Translations under genes and position numbers: made by a program
NCBI GenBank assembly: GCA_021464525.1
Contig: JADRCO010000023.1
Span: forward strand, 1 to 64,000
Reading direction: 5' to 3'
Source: Rhizophagus sp. LPA8_4_AMF
Taxonomy: Eukaryota > Glomeromycota > Glomeromycetes > Glomerales > Glomeraceae
DNA length: 64,000 nucleotides
Notes under the pieces: generated by a model
Told to the model about the DNA's origin: nothing
The model's database searches: none
The model's input: only the letters and a program-made list of their open reading frames with translations
In this document: piece by piece, positions 11,921 to 23,838 of the stretch
How positions within the stretch are numbered: the stretch's first letter is position 1
Layout of the letters: every line of letters starts with the position of its first letter

Positions 11921-12601
11921 GTGATTATAATAATTATTAAAAAGTGTATTTCCGTAAACCATTTTGAAGTTTTTGTATTAAGTTTCCGAACGACCAAAAA
12001 TGGCTGCAGGTCATGATTATTTATATAAAAGATCCAATTATGTCGTTAATTTACACACACATGCTATTACATTTTTGGAACACAATTATCAAAATAGTAA
12101 AAAAATACATTATAGTACCTAGACGATTTTCACTGTTTCATTTTGAACAAATTGTAATTTGAGAGATGCGTAGCAGATGTGAAGAACAAGAAGCCAGGAA
12201 CGAGCAAGCGGAGGTAATGGTGTCTAGGGTGGAAGTAAAATATGGCTAAACTTATGAAGAATCGTTAGTAATTTAATAAAGAAAAACTTTAAGTTGGCCC
12301 GAGTCTTGTTTGCCCTTTTATTGGACTTCAAACGCGTTATAATTTTCTTGAACCAATTAATAGAATTTGATTTATGAAACCTCTATCAAAAATAATTTAT
12401 TATCGAGCTGAAGATGAGTAATTTGCCAGATCGGCGATAAGCATTTTTCATTAGTGACGAATCATCAATATTATATGACAAAGAATAAACATATTCTTAT
12501 TTTATGCTTTACAAGTTATATTAGCAAAAAAAAGTTGACATTGTACATTGATTTTGTATATATAAAATAAAGAAAAAAGTTCAAACAAATAAATAAATAG
12601 A
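11921..12601. other. Intergenic spacer
   Basis: About 680 bp between two minus-strand genes, carrying the THOC3 promoter and the hydrolase 3' end. A TGTATATATAAAATAAAG stretch near 12555 is AT-rich but not distinctive. Nothing else is recognised. Confidence 0.55.
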
Positions 12602-14688
12602 TTAATCAGAAAAATCATGTTCTTTCGATACCCATGCATAATCCCCATTTCCTTCTTCGGAATGGATGTGGTTCAACCATTGCTCAACGCCAATAGCTTG
12701 ATAATGTGACCGAGGCGAAGAGAAAAGATTATATACATGATGTCCACCCTAAACAAAACGTATAAAATTTAAAACAAAAGGCTTAATCAAAAATAAATGT
12801 TAAAATTAATGAAATAACAATTTACCGGAATCGGGATAAATTGAATTTCGGCTTTACATTCTGGAATTATTAACCGGAATGAAAATTAGAGATGAAAATT
12901 TATTATAAAATCAGAATTAAATGAATCATCAATTAATTATTACTTTTCTTAAATTCTTCAACGAAATTACTGGATGATTTGAAAGGTACTGATGTATCAC
13001 GATCTCCGCTAAAATTTGGTAATCATGTTACTAATCGCAATTAGAATTTTTTTAAAAAAACTGGTGTAAAATTCAAAACTTACTGAAACACCAAAAATGG
13101 GACTGAATCCTCTTTGATGAGATGTTGTGGCGAATGTTCTCTCAAAAGTGTAATATCTTTCGTTTGCCATCCTGCAATTTTCTTTGAAAAGTAGTCTGAG
13201 ATCCATGAATTCTGTTCGTCTACAAGATCTGTAATAGCATTAATCAAGACGCAAGCTTTTACAGATGTGTCAACGTTTTCGAAGCCAGGTTGATATTCTG
13301 GCTTATTTGGTGTGAGCGCAAGCACCGCGGCAATCTGGCCTCCTGCATCATCACCTTAATCACATTTTATATCAGATAAGGTTAAATAACAATATATACA
13401 TCGGAGGAATACACAATAAGAAATTTAGAAATTTACCTGCTACCGCTATAAACTTTGGATCACCACCAAAATGTTCGATATTTTGTTTAACCCAGCGCAA
13501 AGCTCGTTTAGCATCGATCAATTGACATGGATAGAAAGATATTGGTGCAAGTCTGTAATTTATAGATACAACAACCTAATGAAAGAAATACATTTTAACA
13601 TTATCAAATAAAAAGTTCATTTTCAACCCAATATAATACTTACCCAACCAACTTCAGCCAAGTGACGTATCAATGGATATGGAGATGCTTTATCTCCTCT
13701 TATCCATTCACCTCCATGAATATACATCTAGTGATCATTTTTAAAGCAATATAAATTATCAAAATCCGAATAAATTCAGCAGAATAAAGTATGAATTTAC
13801 TTACGAAAACAGGTTTTGGAGTAGATCTGGATATATCCTTCCGGGCATAAACGTCTAATGTTAAATAATTTACTTGTTCGAAATCATTTTTCGCCGCTTC
13901 GGATTTCTCTGAATGAGTAGCATAACCAACTAAAAATAAGAATGATAATGTTATAAACGGGCTTGACAAATAATACCATCAAATTAAATGTAAATATAAG
14001 AACTTACTATCAGCATATTGGAAAACATTTTGAGGAACAAAATGCGGATTCACCATTCTTTGCCAAAAAGTTTCACTGAAATTTTTGTCCCAAGAACATT
14101 ATAAGTTATTAATACATATAGTTAGCGATTACTTGATATAAGTACCTTGTAAATGACGGTAATTCTCTTTGATCTGAATATGACTTAATGGCTTGTTCAA
14201 TGGCACGTCTTGCTTCATCTGCGTCAATGAAAATGACGACGAGTCTTTTATATAACAAAATGGTATAAGTCATCAAATGATAGATTCAACCCACATAAGA
14301 ATTAATTGACTTAAAACCTTTAACACACCCAATCATATTTAGGAGATCAACTATGTAAAAAAGCTGTGGAATAATTCCTCCTGTATATATTAAAATTAAA
14401 AAAAAATGAAGGTTGCAAAAAAGGATAAATAAAATTATTTAAATTTGATGGGGTTCAAAATTATTTGGACTTTTTCATATACTTACTGAAAACCCCTAGC
14501 AATGAGGCTATATTAATAAGAACAATTTTAAGGACTATAACGGGCAAGGGCCATTCAGAGATTAACGAGAGTCCGAGAACAACAAGGTACTGTAGCCGAG
14601 GTACCACAGGTATTCTTCCTTCAACGCTCGCATAAGTAAGACCAGCAAAGAGAAGTACGAACGTATAGTAAATAATCGCAAAAACCAT
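12602..14688 (-). CDS. Membrane-anchored alpha/beta-hydrolase (fold-3/HSL-like) with Asp at the nucleophile position
   Basis: Eleven exons (14688-14487, 14380-14329, 14244-14146, 14075-14008, 13929-13805, 13727-13644, 13575-13437, 13354-13084, 13008-12944, 12860-12826, 12748-12602) give 428 aa. Two or three hydrophobic segments occupy roughly residues 1-75. The hydrolase domain has the oxyanion-hole HGGEW (H186), the acid region HGDRD (D351) and GGHH (H383/H384). The nucleophile elbow, normally GDSAGG in this family, reads GDDAGG with Asp at residue 259. The elbow spans a splice junction, but both Asp codons (GAT GAT) lie in one exon, so mis-splicing does not explain the change. It may be a non-lipolytic pseudo-enzyme or use an Asp nucleophile. 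The exon 2 donor (GTGTGT) was chosen because it alone keeps the frame. Confidence 0.82.
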
Positions 14689-14974
14689 GGTTGTTTAAAT
14701 TTGTAAAAAAAGCAAAAAGCGGGAGATGTGTATTTATTACGTGTGATGAGGATCCGTGCAACTGCGGACATTTTAAACATATTTTCACGTTCCAAATTCT
14801 ACTTGATTGGTCGAAACAATGATTTGAGTGTAAAAACTTTACTTTTGATCTATTTTTTTAATTATAATTTAACTATTCACGTGATAATCGAATCTTGCAT
14901 AAACTTCCAAATACGTTACCGAGAAATCTGAGGATAAAGTTTCTTTTTCTTTCTTTTTTTTTCTTTCTTTTGTT
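14689..14974. promoter_or_regulatory. Divergent promoter with one CACGTG box
   Basis: 286 bp separate the divergent hydrolase and UBA-protein ATGs. A palindromic CACGTG (14878-14883), the core E-box bound by bHLH regulators, lies about 90 bp before the UBA-protein start. A pyrimidine-rich tract (14940-14970) leads into that ATG. Confidence 0.4.
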
Positions 14975-16414
14975 ATGGCACATACGACGGCTTCTTCGAT
15001 TTATTCTGCAGCTGAAGACGTTCCTCTTATTTTAGCACCACAATTTTCTGCTTTACAATCTGTAAGTTTTAAACATTTTACATTTGCCAGTGATACTTCG
15101 AAAATCTTTTAACGAATTCTTTAAATAACTTTATTAGATAACATTACCTCAAGATTTTAACCTTGATCTGCCTCAAATAGTAAGTATTCGAATAGTAATT
15201 ACATTGTTGTTCTTAATTCCATAATAGTCATTTTAGCCTTTATTACCTCAATTAATTTACTATATCATTGTAGAAAAATCATGATTTTCAGTTAGAACGA
15301 CAAATTATTGCAGAATCCGAAAGATATAAACAAGAGAATGCTACATTAACGCAACTCCGTGCTCAAAAATTACAGGCACTTCAAGAGGAACGAATTCGTA
15401 AACAAAAAGAAGAAGCTAGAAAAATAGCTCCCGGATTTTTGGATACAAATTTGAGAATTTTAACACCAGTTCTAGTAAATAATACACAAAGGAAGACTAG
15501 TCAACAGGCAGAGAGCGGAAATAATATAATCAATATTAGCGAAAATGTCATAGATGAGCAGAAAGTACATGTACGATCTGCTTCGGATGATATGGTATTA
15601 CATGGGAAGATGAAATCGAAGGAGGAGGGAGATGAGGTAAATTAAAGTTGGGACAATTTATACCGGCTACAATTTCCATTATTTCTATGGAAATAAATAG
15701 TCGAATTATATTAAATTATTTTATTTACTGTTTTAACCAATTCGATTGTTTTAGACTAAACCAGCGAAATCCTTTTATTCGGAATTTGAGGATCCTCCTA
15801 AAAAACCTTGGGAACAATCAAACATAATTCAAGATGATATATCAATTTTCATTAGGTCACCAATGTCGTCCAATGAAGCTAACAATCTTGTTGCGAATGG
15901 AGGTGTAACCGGATCTTCCAATTTTTTGGGAACTTCCGCTAATCATGATATGATGGTTACTAACCAAAACCACCCAAGGTCGTTTCATGCGTCACCACTC
16001 CTTCAACCTTCTGTAGGAACACCTTTACCATCTCAATTATCCAATCAGACTTTTGCTTTGAGCAATCCTGACCTTCTATCAAATCATCTTGCCAATCTAC
16101 AAATTTCTCAAAATGCACCGTTAAATGTTCATAACAATACGACTCAACCCGTTAAAAGTTATTCGGCCCCATCATCTAGTCAAGAGCGTCGTCCTTTACA
16201 TCAACCATATTCTACCCCTCCTATTCCTCCTAAAGAGGTATTGCCTACATCATCTTCGTCTCCTAAGAATGAAGAGCATGATAGTGATGATAATTCTGAT
16301 TTAATAAACAAATTTATTAATATGGGATTCACAAAAGAACAAGCTATTGACGCGTTAGTAAGACATGATTACGATCTTCAAAAGGCAACTAATTATTTAT
16401 TAGATTTACAATAA
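14975..16414 (+). CDS. UBA-domain protein with N-terminal coiled coil
   Basis: Four exons (14975-15061, 15138-15179, 15274-15636, 15755-16414) give 383 aa. Residues about 45-95 form a charged coiled coil (LERQIIAESERYKQENATL and onward). A long Ser/Pro/Asn-rich disordered middle follows. The last 40 residues are a classical UBA three-helix bundle: INKFINMGFTKEQAIDALVR, with the MGF loop and the YDLQKATNYLL helix. UBA domains bind ubiquitin, so a role in ubiquitin-linked sorting or degradation is likely. No domain fixes the pathway. An N-terminal DFNLDLPQI motif recalls adaptor-binding peptides, but I do not assign it. Confidence 0.78.
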
Positions 16415-16637
16415 TTTTTATTATAATAAGTATATAAGTATTTAAAATAAACGTTATCTGTTATATAGACCACATTTATTATTAACTTATGCGTGGTACA
16501 AAAAAAAAAGTGACGTAAGTCCGTTAAATTCATTTGATGTTACACAACATAAGTAATTATAAGTAATTTTCAAATTCGACGAACAATTTGAACAATTTCA
16601 TCTTTGTTATCGTTTTGCGCGTTTTTATTAATAAATC

Positions 16638-17542
16638 ATGGTAAACCAAACGAGTCAAAACATTACACATAATTGTAAATGGAGCGGCTGTACGGACAAG
16701 TTCGATTCTATGTTGTCGTTGTGGAAACATGTTGAGCAACAACACGTTGATAATGCAATACCACGTTTAATACATTTTGTGAACGATGACGACGGTACAT
16801 AATAACACGTTTAATTCTTCTGAACGTGCTACTATTATCATTATGTTCTTAAGTTGAAGTTGCTTTTAAATTTAAATTTCTTACCCATTTAATATTTTAT
16901 TATATAGATATTCCTGTCACAGCACCGCAGAATAATACAGCTATGACGAAGTCCTCTATTGATTTTGTTGCGACTTCACAAATAAATCAGCCTCATAATG
17001 TTTATCCCGTTCATACAGGTGTAATTAACACCATTGTGAGCAGTACGGGAAATATTAATAATGGTCAAAATTTAACTCCAATGCTGCCAAATTTAAATCT
17101 AAATTTACAAGGTGTGCAGCCAACAACGCAATCTCGGTTGCAACAAGGTTCTCACATGTTAACGTCACAAATAAGTCCAACTATAACGTATGATGACTTT
17201 GGGCGACTTATAAATGCACAAATGATCAAGCGACAACAATATAACAATTATATACTTCAACCAATGGTTGCAACTCAGTCCCAGCCTAATCTTCTGCAAC
17301 AGCAACTGCAACAACAACTGCAACCGCAAGCATTAATTCAATTGACTAGACAGCCTAATATAAGACCTTTAGGGAGCATGCCTAATAATCCCATTACTAT
17401 TGATGATAACAACACGGTGGATGTTGGTCCAACTGTTATTAATATTAGTCATCAAACATTAGGCCGTCCTCCAGTAATTCAGGTACAAAAGACAGGTTCT
17501 AATTTAAATAGGCAATCTTTAAGCCAGAATACAAAAAAATAA
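16638..17542 (+). CDS. Single C2H2 zinc-finger protein with Gln-rich tail
   Basis: Two exons (16638-16794, 16908-17542) give 263 aa. Near the N-terminus is one C2H2 finger: CKWSGC, twelve residues, then HVEQQH. The WSGC spacing resembles Gli/Zic-type first fingers. The rest is low-complexity, rich in Asn, Gln, Pro and Thr, with a LLQQQLQQQLQPQ tract, as in transcriptional regulators. A single finger seldom gives specific DNA binding alone, so a cofactor or RNA-binding role is equally possible. The gene lies about 220 bp downstream of the UBA gene on the same strand and is independently spliced. Confidence 0.7.
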
Positions 17543-18141
17543 GGTATGCAGGAAACGAATTATCGAAATTTAATACAATGTACATTCTCGAAGTTTAAAT
17601 ATATTTATTCTTTTAGGATATGCTTCCGAAAGAATATTAATTGGGTCTGATTGTTTTTTTTGATTATTTTTCATTGTTAATTTATTTCATGGGTCTTCTA
17701 ACGAAATATTTTATTTTTTTTGCAGCAATTTATATTTGAAACAATTTCACTAAGATGATTCACACATTTCTGAATTGTAGATCAAAATATTGGAAAAAGA
17801 TTGTAAATAAAATTTACTATTCTACGGAGGAATGAAGCAAATTTTTAATCGCAGAATATTAAAAAAATATAAAAAACTGGATCCGTTTAATAATTATAAT
17901 TAGAGATTCTTATCTCCATTTTTTCTTTTATTACAGTCAGTATACTTGCAATATATCATTAAATTTCACTGTAAATTTGTAATTACAAAACAAATAATAA
18001 GAATAAAATACAGTGAAAGGATAGAGAAGAACTTAAATTTTCAACTAGGAATATCTTACCCAAGACAAATTCAAATTTAAATAGAATGTATATACGGTAT
18101 AATTTGAAATGTTGATATAATAGCTCAATAAAATCTTATAT
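17543..18141. other. Convergent intergenic region
   Basis: About 600 bp of AT-rich DNA between convergent genes. It should contain both polyadenylation regions. No gene or repeat is recognised. Confidence 0.55.
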
Positions 18142-21100
18142 TTAGATATCCCTTTCAGATTTTTTGATAGAGACAGATAATCTTTTAGGCTTCTTTATTT
18201 GACGATGATCCGCAGTATCATCCTTGAATTTACCACGGAGTGAAGAACTTGCAACAGTAGGTCTATCGCTTTCACTTCTTCTATCGCTTGTAAAGTAGAC
18301 AGCTTCATTAGCTATATAGAAAGAATAAAAGTACCCATCACGAATAATAAATAATAAATTTGAGTATTACTTTGATAAAATATTCTAATAATGTTAAATA
18401 TCCAATTTTTATTTATAGTATTAGAGAAATTTAAAGACGCCGTAGTTTCATACCGTCTATGGCCATACTCTTTCTTCGTGTAGCCGGCTCATGTGTTCCT
18501 CCCGAGCCTTCACTTCTTCTAAAATCCAAGATTTGTGTTTCAACATGATCTTTCATTTCTAACGCCATTTGGTGAATATCTGTTTCTTCTCTGTTAAACA
18601 CCGAGGCATTCATAAACATTAACATTAAATCACGATGAAATGAATTGGTATCGTGGATGGTCTAAAACAAAATTGCGTTTAACATTTTATAATAAATACC
18701 GAGATATATATATATCGAATAAAAATTACCCCTTCACGAAGGCGTTTTTTCAAACTCTTTAAGTCCATTGGCTGTTTTACTATGTCATAGTAGCCAGGCG
18801 CATCTTGTTCTCTGATCGGATTTTGAAAAACGCTGGCAAACCGATGATTATTAATTTCATGTAATATCATATTAACTAGCTTCTGCCATGTTTTAAGTTT
18901 CTTATCATCTATATAAATAAATTATGTGAGACAAACTTTGAATTAAACAATGCTCAAATCTTAATTTTTAATAATATACCAGGTGTTTCACCACTGGGAG
19001 TTGGTGCGGTATCATTGGGTGTTGGAGGAACAGCTATTAAACACAAATAAAATATTGCAATTAAATAAAATAATAAATATTAACTTCATATAAAATATTT
19101 GCTTACGATCTCCAGGAGTTGAAGGTGGCGCCGAAGGAGTAGTAGCTATGGCAACAATTGGGGAGGCAGACACTACACCGACACCAGAAGTTGAAGGTTC
19201 CTTGAATCCTACCTGGGGTGTAGCTATGGCCTTTTCTTTTGAATCGTATTTATCCTCCTCATTTTCCTCAGGAAGAGCTGACAAATCAACTATGTTCATA
19301 TCTCCAGTATCATTTTTAACTTCTTCCGAGATGACATCCTTATTTGTCTTTGTTTCAGCAGCTGGCTCAGTAAGCGAAGATTCTGTTAATTTTATAATAT
19401 CTATTTCTTGTACACTCTCTTCTTTTGTTGGAATTATATATGGTGTAATTTCCGAAATTTCTAGTTCCTTGCCTTTCTCTTTAACAGCCTCTTTATTTTC
19501 TGTTTCGTCCTTAACTGTAATTTTACTAGGTTGACCTTCGGATTCACACTGTTCATGAGACACAAGAGTTACTTGTTTATCTTCTTCCATCGAGGCTGGT
19601 GAAGACACAAGATTTTCAGTAAAATGGGTTCCTTCGAGACTTTCGTCGTTAACATCTGGTAAGAATTCCACACTATGCTCACATAGATCCATTGCAATAT
19701 CACCACCGATAGTTTGTGGAGTATCTTCCGCAGTAACGGAGTCTGTATTTGGTGAAACAACCATTTTCTTAGTTTGTTCAGTTTTAGAGACATCTGTTTC
19801 AGATGTTGATTCGAGTGCAGGAACCGATGATTCAATTGTAGGTTTCTCTGTAGATTTTTCATCGTCAATATCCATACTAACTATATCTTCCACTGGAAGT
19901 TCAATATCGTCTTTTAGTGTCTCCATATTTGTAGCACCATTTGTTGCCGCTTGAACATTTTGCTCCTTTAAGGGGTCAATAATTATATTTTCATTTAGCT
20001 CAGCAAGTGGTGTTGCTGGTGTTTGAGGTTGTAATAATACATCTTTGTTAACTTCAACTGATATTAATGTCGGAGAAGGATTCACATCATTTTTCATAAC
20101 TCCTGCCGTTAATGACGGATCTATCTCTATATTCAATGATTTGATTTCTATTTGTGGTTCTGCTAATATTTCTTTTTCTATTACTGCACTTGTTGTATCA
20201 ACGTCCATTGGTGTTACAGATTCAACTTTATCCGACAGAATTACGGGAGGTTCAATTTTAACGTTCACGTCAGAAATTGTATTGGTTGATTCTTTAGATA
20301 CTTCTGCCATTGATGACTTCTCTAGTTCCCTTTTTTTTATTATTTCAATAAATTTACTATCGGATTTTCCTGACTTAATGTCATCGATTTCGTTCACAAT
20401 ATCCCTTTTATAAATAGATAACGAACGAATAATTTTAATATTCGATCAGCATTAATTTATAAAATGCCAATTTAAAGAATTTAGCTGCTCTTTTACCGAA
20501 ATTTTTTTTCGGTTAACAAAATATCTGATTTCAATTCAACAATACGTTCATGATAAAGCTGACGAGCTAATTTCGCGGTCCATGGCATACGTTGCTTGTC
20601 TGTTAATAATTTCGAGACAATATAATAAAATAAATTTTTATAAAATGTTAACATTTCTTTGGACAATTGGTTTAAAAAAAAATTGTAAAATATAATAAAA
20701 TCTTCTCCAATACCATTTACATATTCTCCAGATCTCTTTTTATGCTCACTAAAATTATCGTTTTTTTTCGTTTTGATGATTTTATTCAGGATTAATGAAA
20801 GAAAAATAAAAAAAAAATGAATTCCAAGATCTAATTATCATACATGTTCAATAAACCCAAAAAACCGTGATAGAATTAAATTTCTCGCTTTTTATTATTT
20901 TCTAATTTTATAGATCCATTGATACATGAACTAAATATCCTAAAGGATCATTGAATAAAAAAACATACTCTTCAATTTCTGCTTCATTCTTTAATGGATC
21001 TACTAAACTGTTATATTTTGTGACACAGTTCTAATATAAAAAGAAGTTAATAATAGAAACTGTTGTTGAAGACCAAACAAGAAAACAAATAAATAAAAAA

Positions 21101-21302
21101 TATTTTTCTTGGAATAAGATCGTTTTTAGATCGATAAATCAACCTTTACAGTAAAAAAATCTGGGGTATGAGAAACCATTGGATGATGTTTCAATGTACG
21201 TGAAATAGCAAGCCAATTATCTCCATGCTTATAAACAGATTGTATAAGCAAGAGTTTTTCAAAAGTTGTCCAAGAATCCTCATCAACTTGTGGGTTCGCC
21301 AT
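18142..21302 (-). CDS. BRD8-like SANT and bromodomain protein
   Basis: Nine exons (21302-21144, 21030-20969, 20748-20714, 20599-20497, 20404-19107, 19033-18980, 18908-18730, 18661-18454, 18311-18142) give 755 aa. Residues 10-55 form a SANT/Myb-like helix set (SWTTFEKLLLIQSVYKHGDN). A basic coiled coil (about 85-130) ends in RDIVNEIDDIKSGK, a block shared with BRD8/EAF-type subunits. One 432-codon exon is acidic, Ser/Thr/Glu-rich and probably disordered. The bromodomain (about 573-695) contains HRFASVFQNPIREQDAPGYY and DIVKQPMDLKSLKKRLREG, with NASVFN supplying the acetyl-lysine Asn. This SANT, coil, bromodomain order is that of BRD8, a TIP60/NuA4 component. Intron 20600-20713 could be read through in frame but encodes an atypical hydrophobic stretch, so it is treated as an intron. 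Confidence 0.82.
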
Positions 21303-21570
21303 ACTCTGAGATCTAACACAGATCTAGATTTCAATTTCGCTTTTGAAGCAGTGTTGACATGAAGTCATATGGGTGATATGCATGACCTTATCTGTGAAAG
21401 TGATGTGAACTTGGGTGGCTTAGTCACATATTCTTGAGAGTCACGGGATCATACCCTTGATTTGATCAAGTGACACATTGTTTGGGCGTTTCCCAGTTTT
21501 AGAATTTGTTTATTTAACCAGATTTTCCGATTTTCCCAAAACAGTTTTCTACTAACATAGATTAGGCGAT
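21303..21570. promoter_or_regulatory. Divergent promoter, BRD8-like / PHD protein
   Basis: 268 bp between two divergent ATGs; both genes encode chromatin-type proteins. It contains the related words GAAGTCATATGGGTG and GATATGCATGACC. No known motif is assigned. Confidence 0.35.
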
Positions 21571-23435
21571 ATGGACAACGATTTAAAAGGGAAACGCCGT
21601 CGCGTTTCTGATTTCCGTAACATTTTAGATGAGCATAATAGAGTGAACCCACAAGATAAGGATTATTGGTCTCCGTCACCACCTTCTTCCTCTGATGAAA
21701 GTATGAGCTTTAATTATGACTCTAATGATTCCGAAACAGATTCTGACGCCGAAAATGACACGAAGCGTCCTGCTTTGAACAATAATAATAATACTAAACC
21801 AAAAACAAACTGGCCCGACGTAATTGTTATCTCAGAAAGTGAGGCAGATTCTTGTAGTTCAAGTACCATTACAGATGATTCATACAGCACGGTGACTGGC
21901 GAAAACAACCATAATTCACGTGTATTTGATGATTGGCAGTCTTGGATACCGGAATTATCATCAAGTGAAGATGATACACCTGTATCTAATGCAATAAAAA
22001 GGCAAAGGATTGGAAATCGTTCAATTACTTGTTTTATTTGTGGTGGACCTGAATTATACTTAAATTTTATCTGCGTGTGTGTTGGCTGCAATGTTGGTTA
22101 TCATCAAATGTGTCATGACCCAAAAATCAGTAATAGTATTGCGAAAAGTATCAGTGGAAAGTGGTTTTGCACGAGATGTCAGGAGAAATCCAATAATGAA
22201 TCATCGATTTTATATGGAAACCGATCTGTCAATAGTGCAAAGATCGATACAAATTCAACTCTTAATAATGACAAGCTTAAGGAGGACGCTATTGAATTTG
22301 TTAACCGGCAAGCTTCCGGTTGCGATGAAGGAACAACAAACATTGATGATTCAAGCAAAAAAAGGAAACAAGATTTTTACCAAGAACAATCAAACAAATG
22401 TTTGGTAACTGTTAAAAAAGGATCATCAGATAATATTGATGGTTCATTGCAATCTCAAGCACCATCTGATCAAAGCCGGAAAAAAAAACGTAGAGGTTTA
22501 TTGCCAGTGATAATTCAACCGTTTGAAAGAAGACACTCTACAGCATCTGAACTTCGAAAATTATTTGAAACATGCCCTTTGTCTATAGTGAACTTTGATG
22601 AGATTTTTATTCCTGAGGAATGGGGTAATATTGTAGAAATACCCAGTTCAATTTCACCGGGCGCAAATCCTATTACGAATACCATCTCGACGAATTCCGG
22701 CACAAATCCCGTCACGAACCCCGTCACGAACCCCATCACTTTCATGGAACCCATCACGAACCCCATCACGAAACCCATCCCGAAACCCATCCCGAAGCCC
22801 ATCCCGAAGCCCGTCCCGAAGCCCGTCCCGAACTCTTTCACGAGGCCTATTACGAACTCCTTCACGAAGCCCACAATGAGACCTATCACGAACTCTATCA
22901 CGAGGCCTATTACGAACTCCTTCACGAAGCCCACAATGAGACCTATCACGAACTCTATCACGAGGCCTATTACGAACTCCTTCACGAAGCCCACAATGAG
23001 ACCTATCACGAACTCCATCACGAGGCCTATAACGAACTCCTTCACGAACTCCCTCACGAGGCCTATAACGAACTCCTTCCCGAACTCCCTCACGAGGCCT
23101 ATAACGAACTCCTTCACAAATTCCCTCACGAGGCCTATAACGAACTCCTTCACGAACTCCCTCACGAGGCCTATAACGAACTCCTTCACTCCGACCATCT
23201 TCAAGCCGACCCCTATTCCAAATTCCATTACTATCAAACAAAGCAAATATACTTCTAAGTCGATGAGTGACTGTAGGGTACCCGGAAGATTTTCAACCTT
23301 AACTGGAAAGAATATTGTTCCAGTCAAGAAACATGCTAGTCCACCTAATAGAAATCCTACTACCCCAGCTCTAAAACATGTTCACTCACCATCAAAGAAC
23401 GAGTATACACCTACAAACAAGCGTGTTGTTACTTC

Positions 23436-23485
<50 letters not shown>

Positions 23486-23838
23486 GCTCACATACTAATA
23501 AATGTATTACTCCTCCGATCAAAGGAACTGATTCACGATCACAAAGAACAATGGTTTCAAAGGATAAAGGTTACTTGACACCAGGAAAGAGCAACACAAT
23601 GAGAAATGGAGGAGATAACTCATCAAGTGATGATGACTATTCTCCTTCAAAGAGAGTTATTACGACAAGTAAACCAGTTGGATTAATAGATGCTGATGAT
23701 GCAGATTTTAACATTATGTCGTTATTGCCACGCAATCTAATTCCTTGTTTAAATTTTGGAGAATTAGCTTTTAGGGAAGGCACCATAGATCGAAAGAAAA
23801 CTATCAAACGCGGACGAATCTTTCCTGTAATAAAGTAA
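21571..23838 (+). CDS. PHD-finger protein with minisatellite-encoded TNSFTRPI repeats and poly-Asn tract
   Basis: A single open frame of 755 codons without introns. Residues 154-203 form a C4HC3 PHD finger: CFICGG, CVCVGC, YHQMCHD and WFCTRC. The N-terminus is acidic and Ser-rich; residues about 370-540 are a tandem repeat rich in Pro, Thr, Asn and Ser (units such as PITNSFTKP and PIPKP). A 16-codon AAT run near residue 623 gives poly-Asn. PHD fingers commonly read histone H3 tails, so a nuclear role is likely. The repeat is encoded by visibly GC-richer DNA than its surroundings, consistent with recent minisatellite expansion. The region before the stop (SLLPRNLIPCLNFGELAFRE) is non-repetitive and looks constrained. 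Confidence 0.78.
22700..23184 (+). repeat. Hierarchical coding minisatellite
   Basis: The base unit is about 12 bp (CCCATCACGAAC and variants; CCCATCCCGAAG around 22770-22830). It is organised into three 60-bp higher-order units (22861-23040, nearly identical) and four 36-bp units (23041-23184). All unit lengths are multiples of three, so the host frame is preserved. Confidence 0.95.
23437..23484 (+). repeat. (AAT)16 microsatellite encoding poly-Asn
   Basis: Sixteen uninterrupted AAT triplets in frame within the PHD-finger gene, encoding poly-Asn. Confidence 0.95.

Noticed and set aside
19148-20413. Plus-strand open frames opposite the large acidic exon of the BRD8-like gene
   Set aside because: Shadow frames. 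The minus-strand frame joins upstream and downstream exons in phase and has matching domain context.
20600-20713. In-frame read-through of a BRD8-like intron
   Set aside because: It would insert an AT-driven hydrophobic stretch; a donor and acceptor in the right phase remove it and join the conserved coiled coil.
22515-23327. Long open frames on the minus strand across the minisatellite (270 and 195 codons)
   Set aside because: They exist because the repeat unit lacks stops in several frames. The plus-strand frame includes a PHD finger and continues beyond the repeat.
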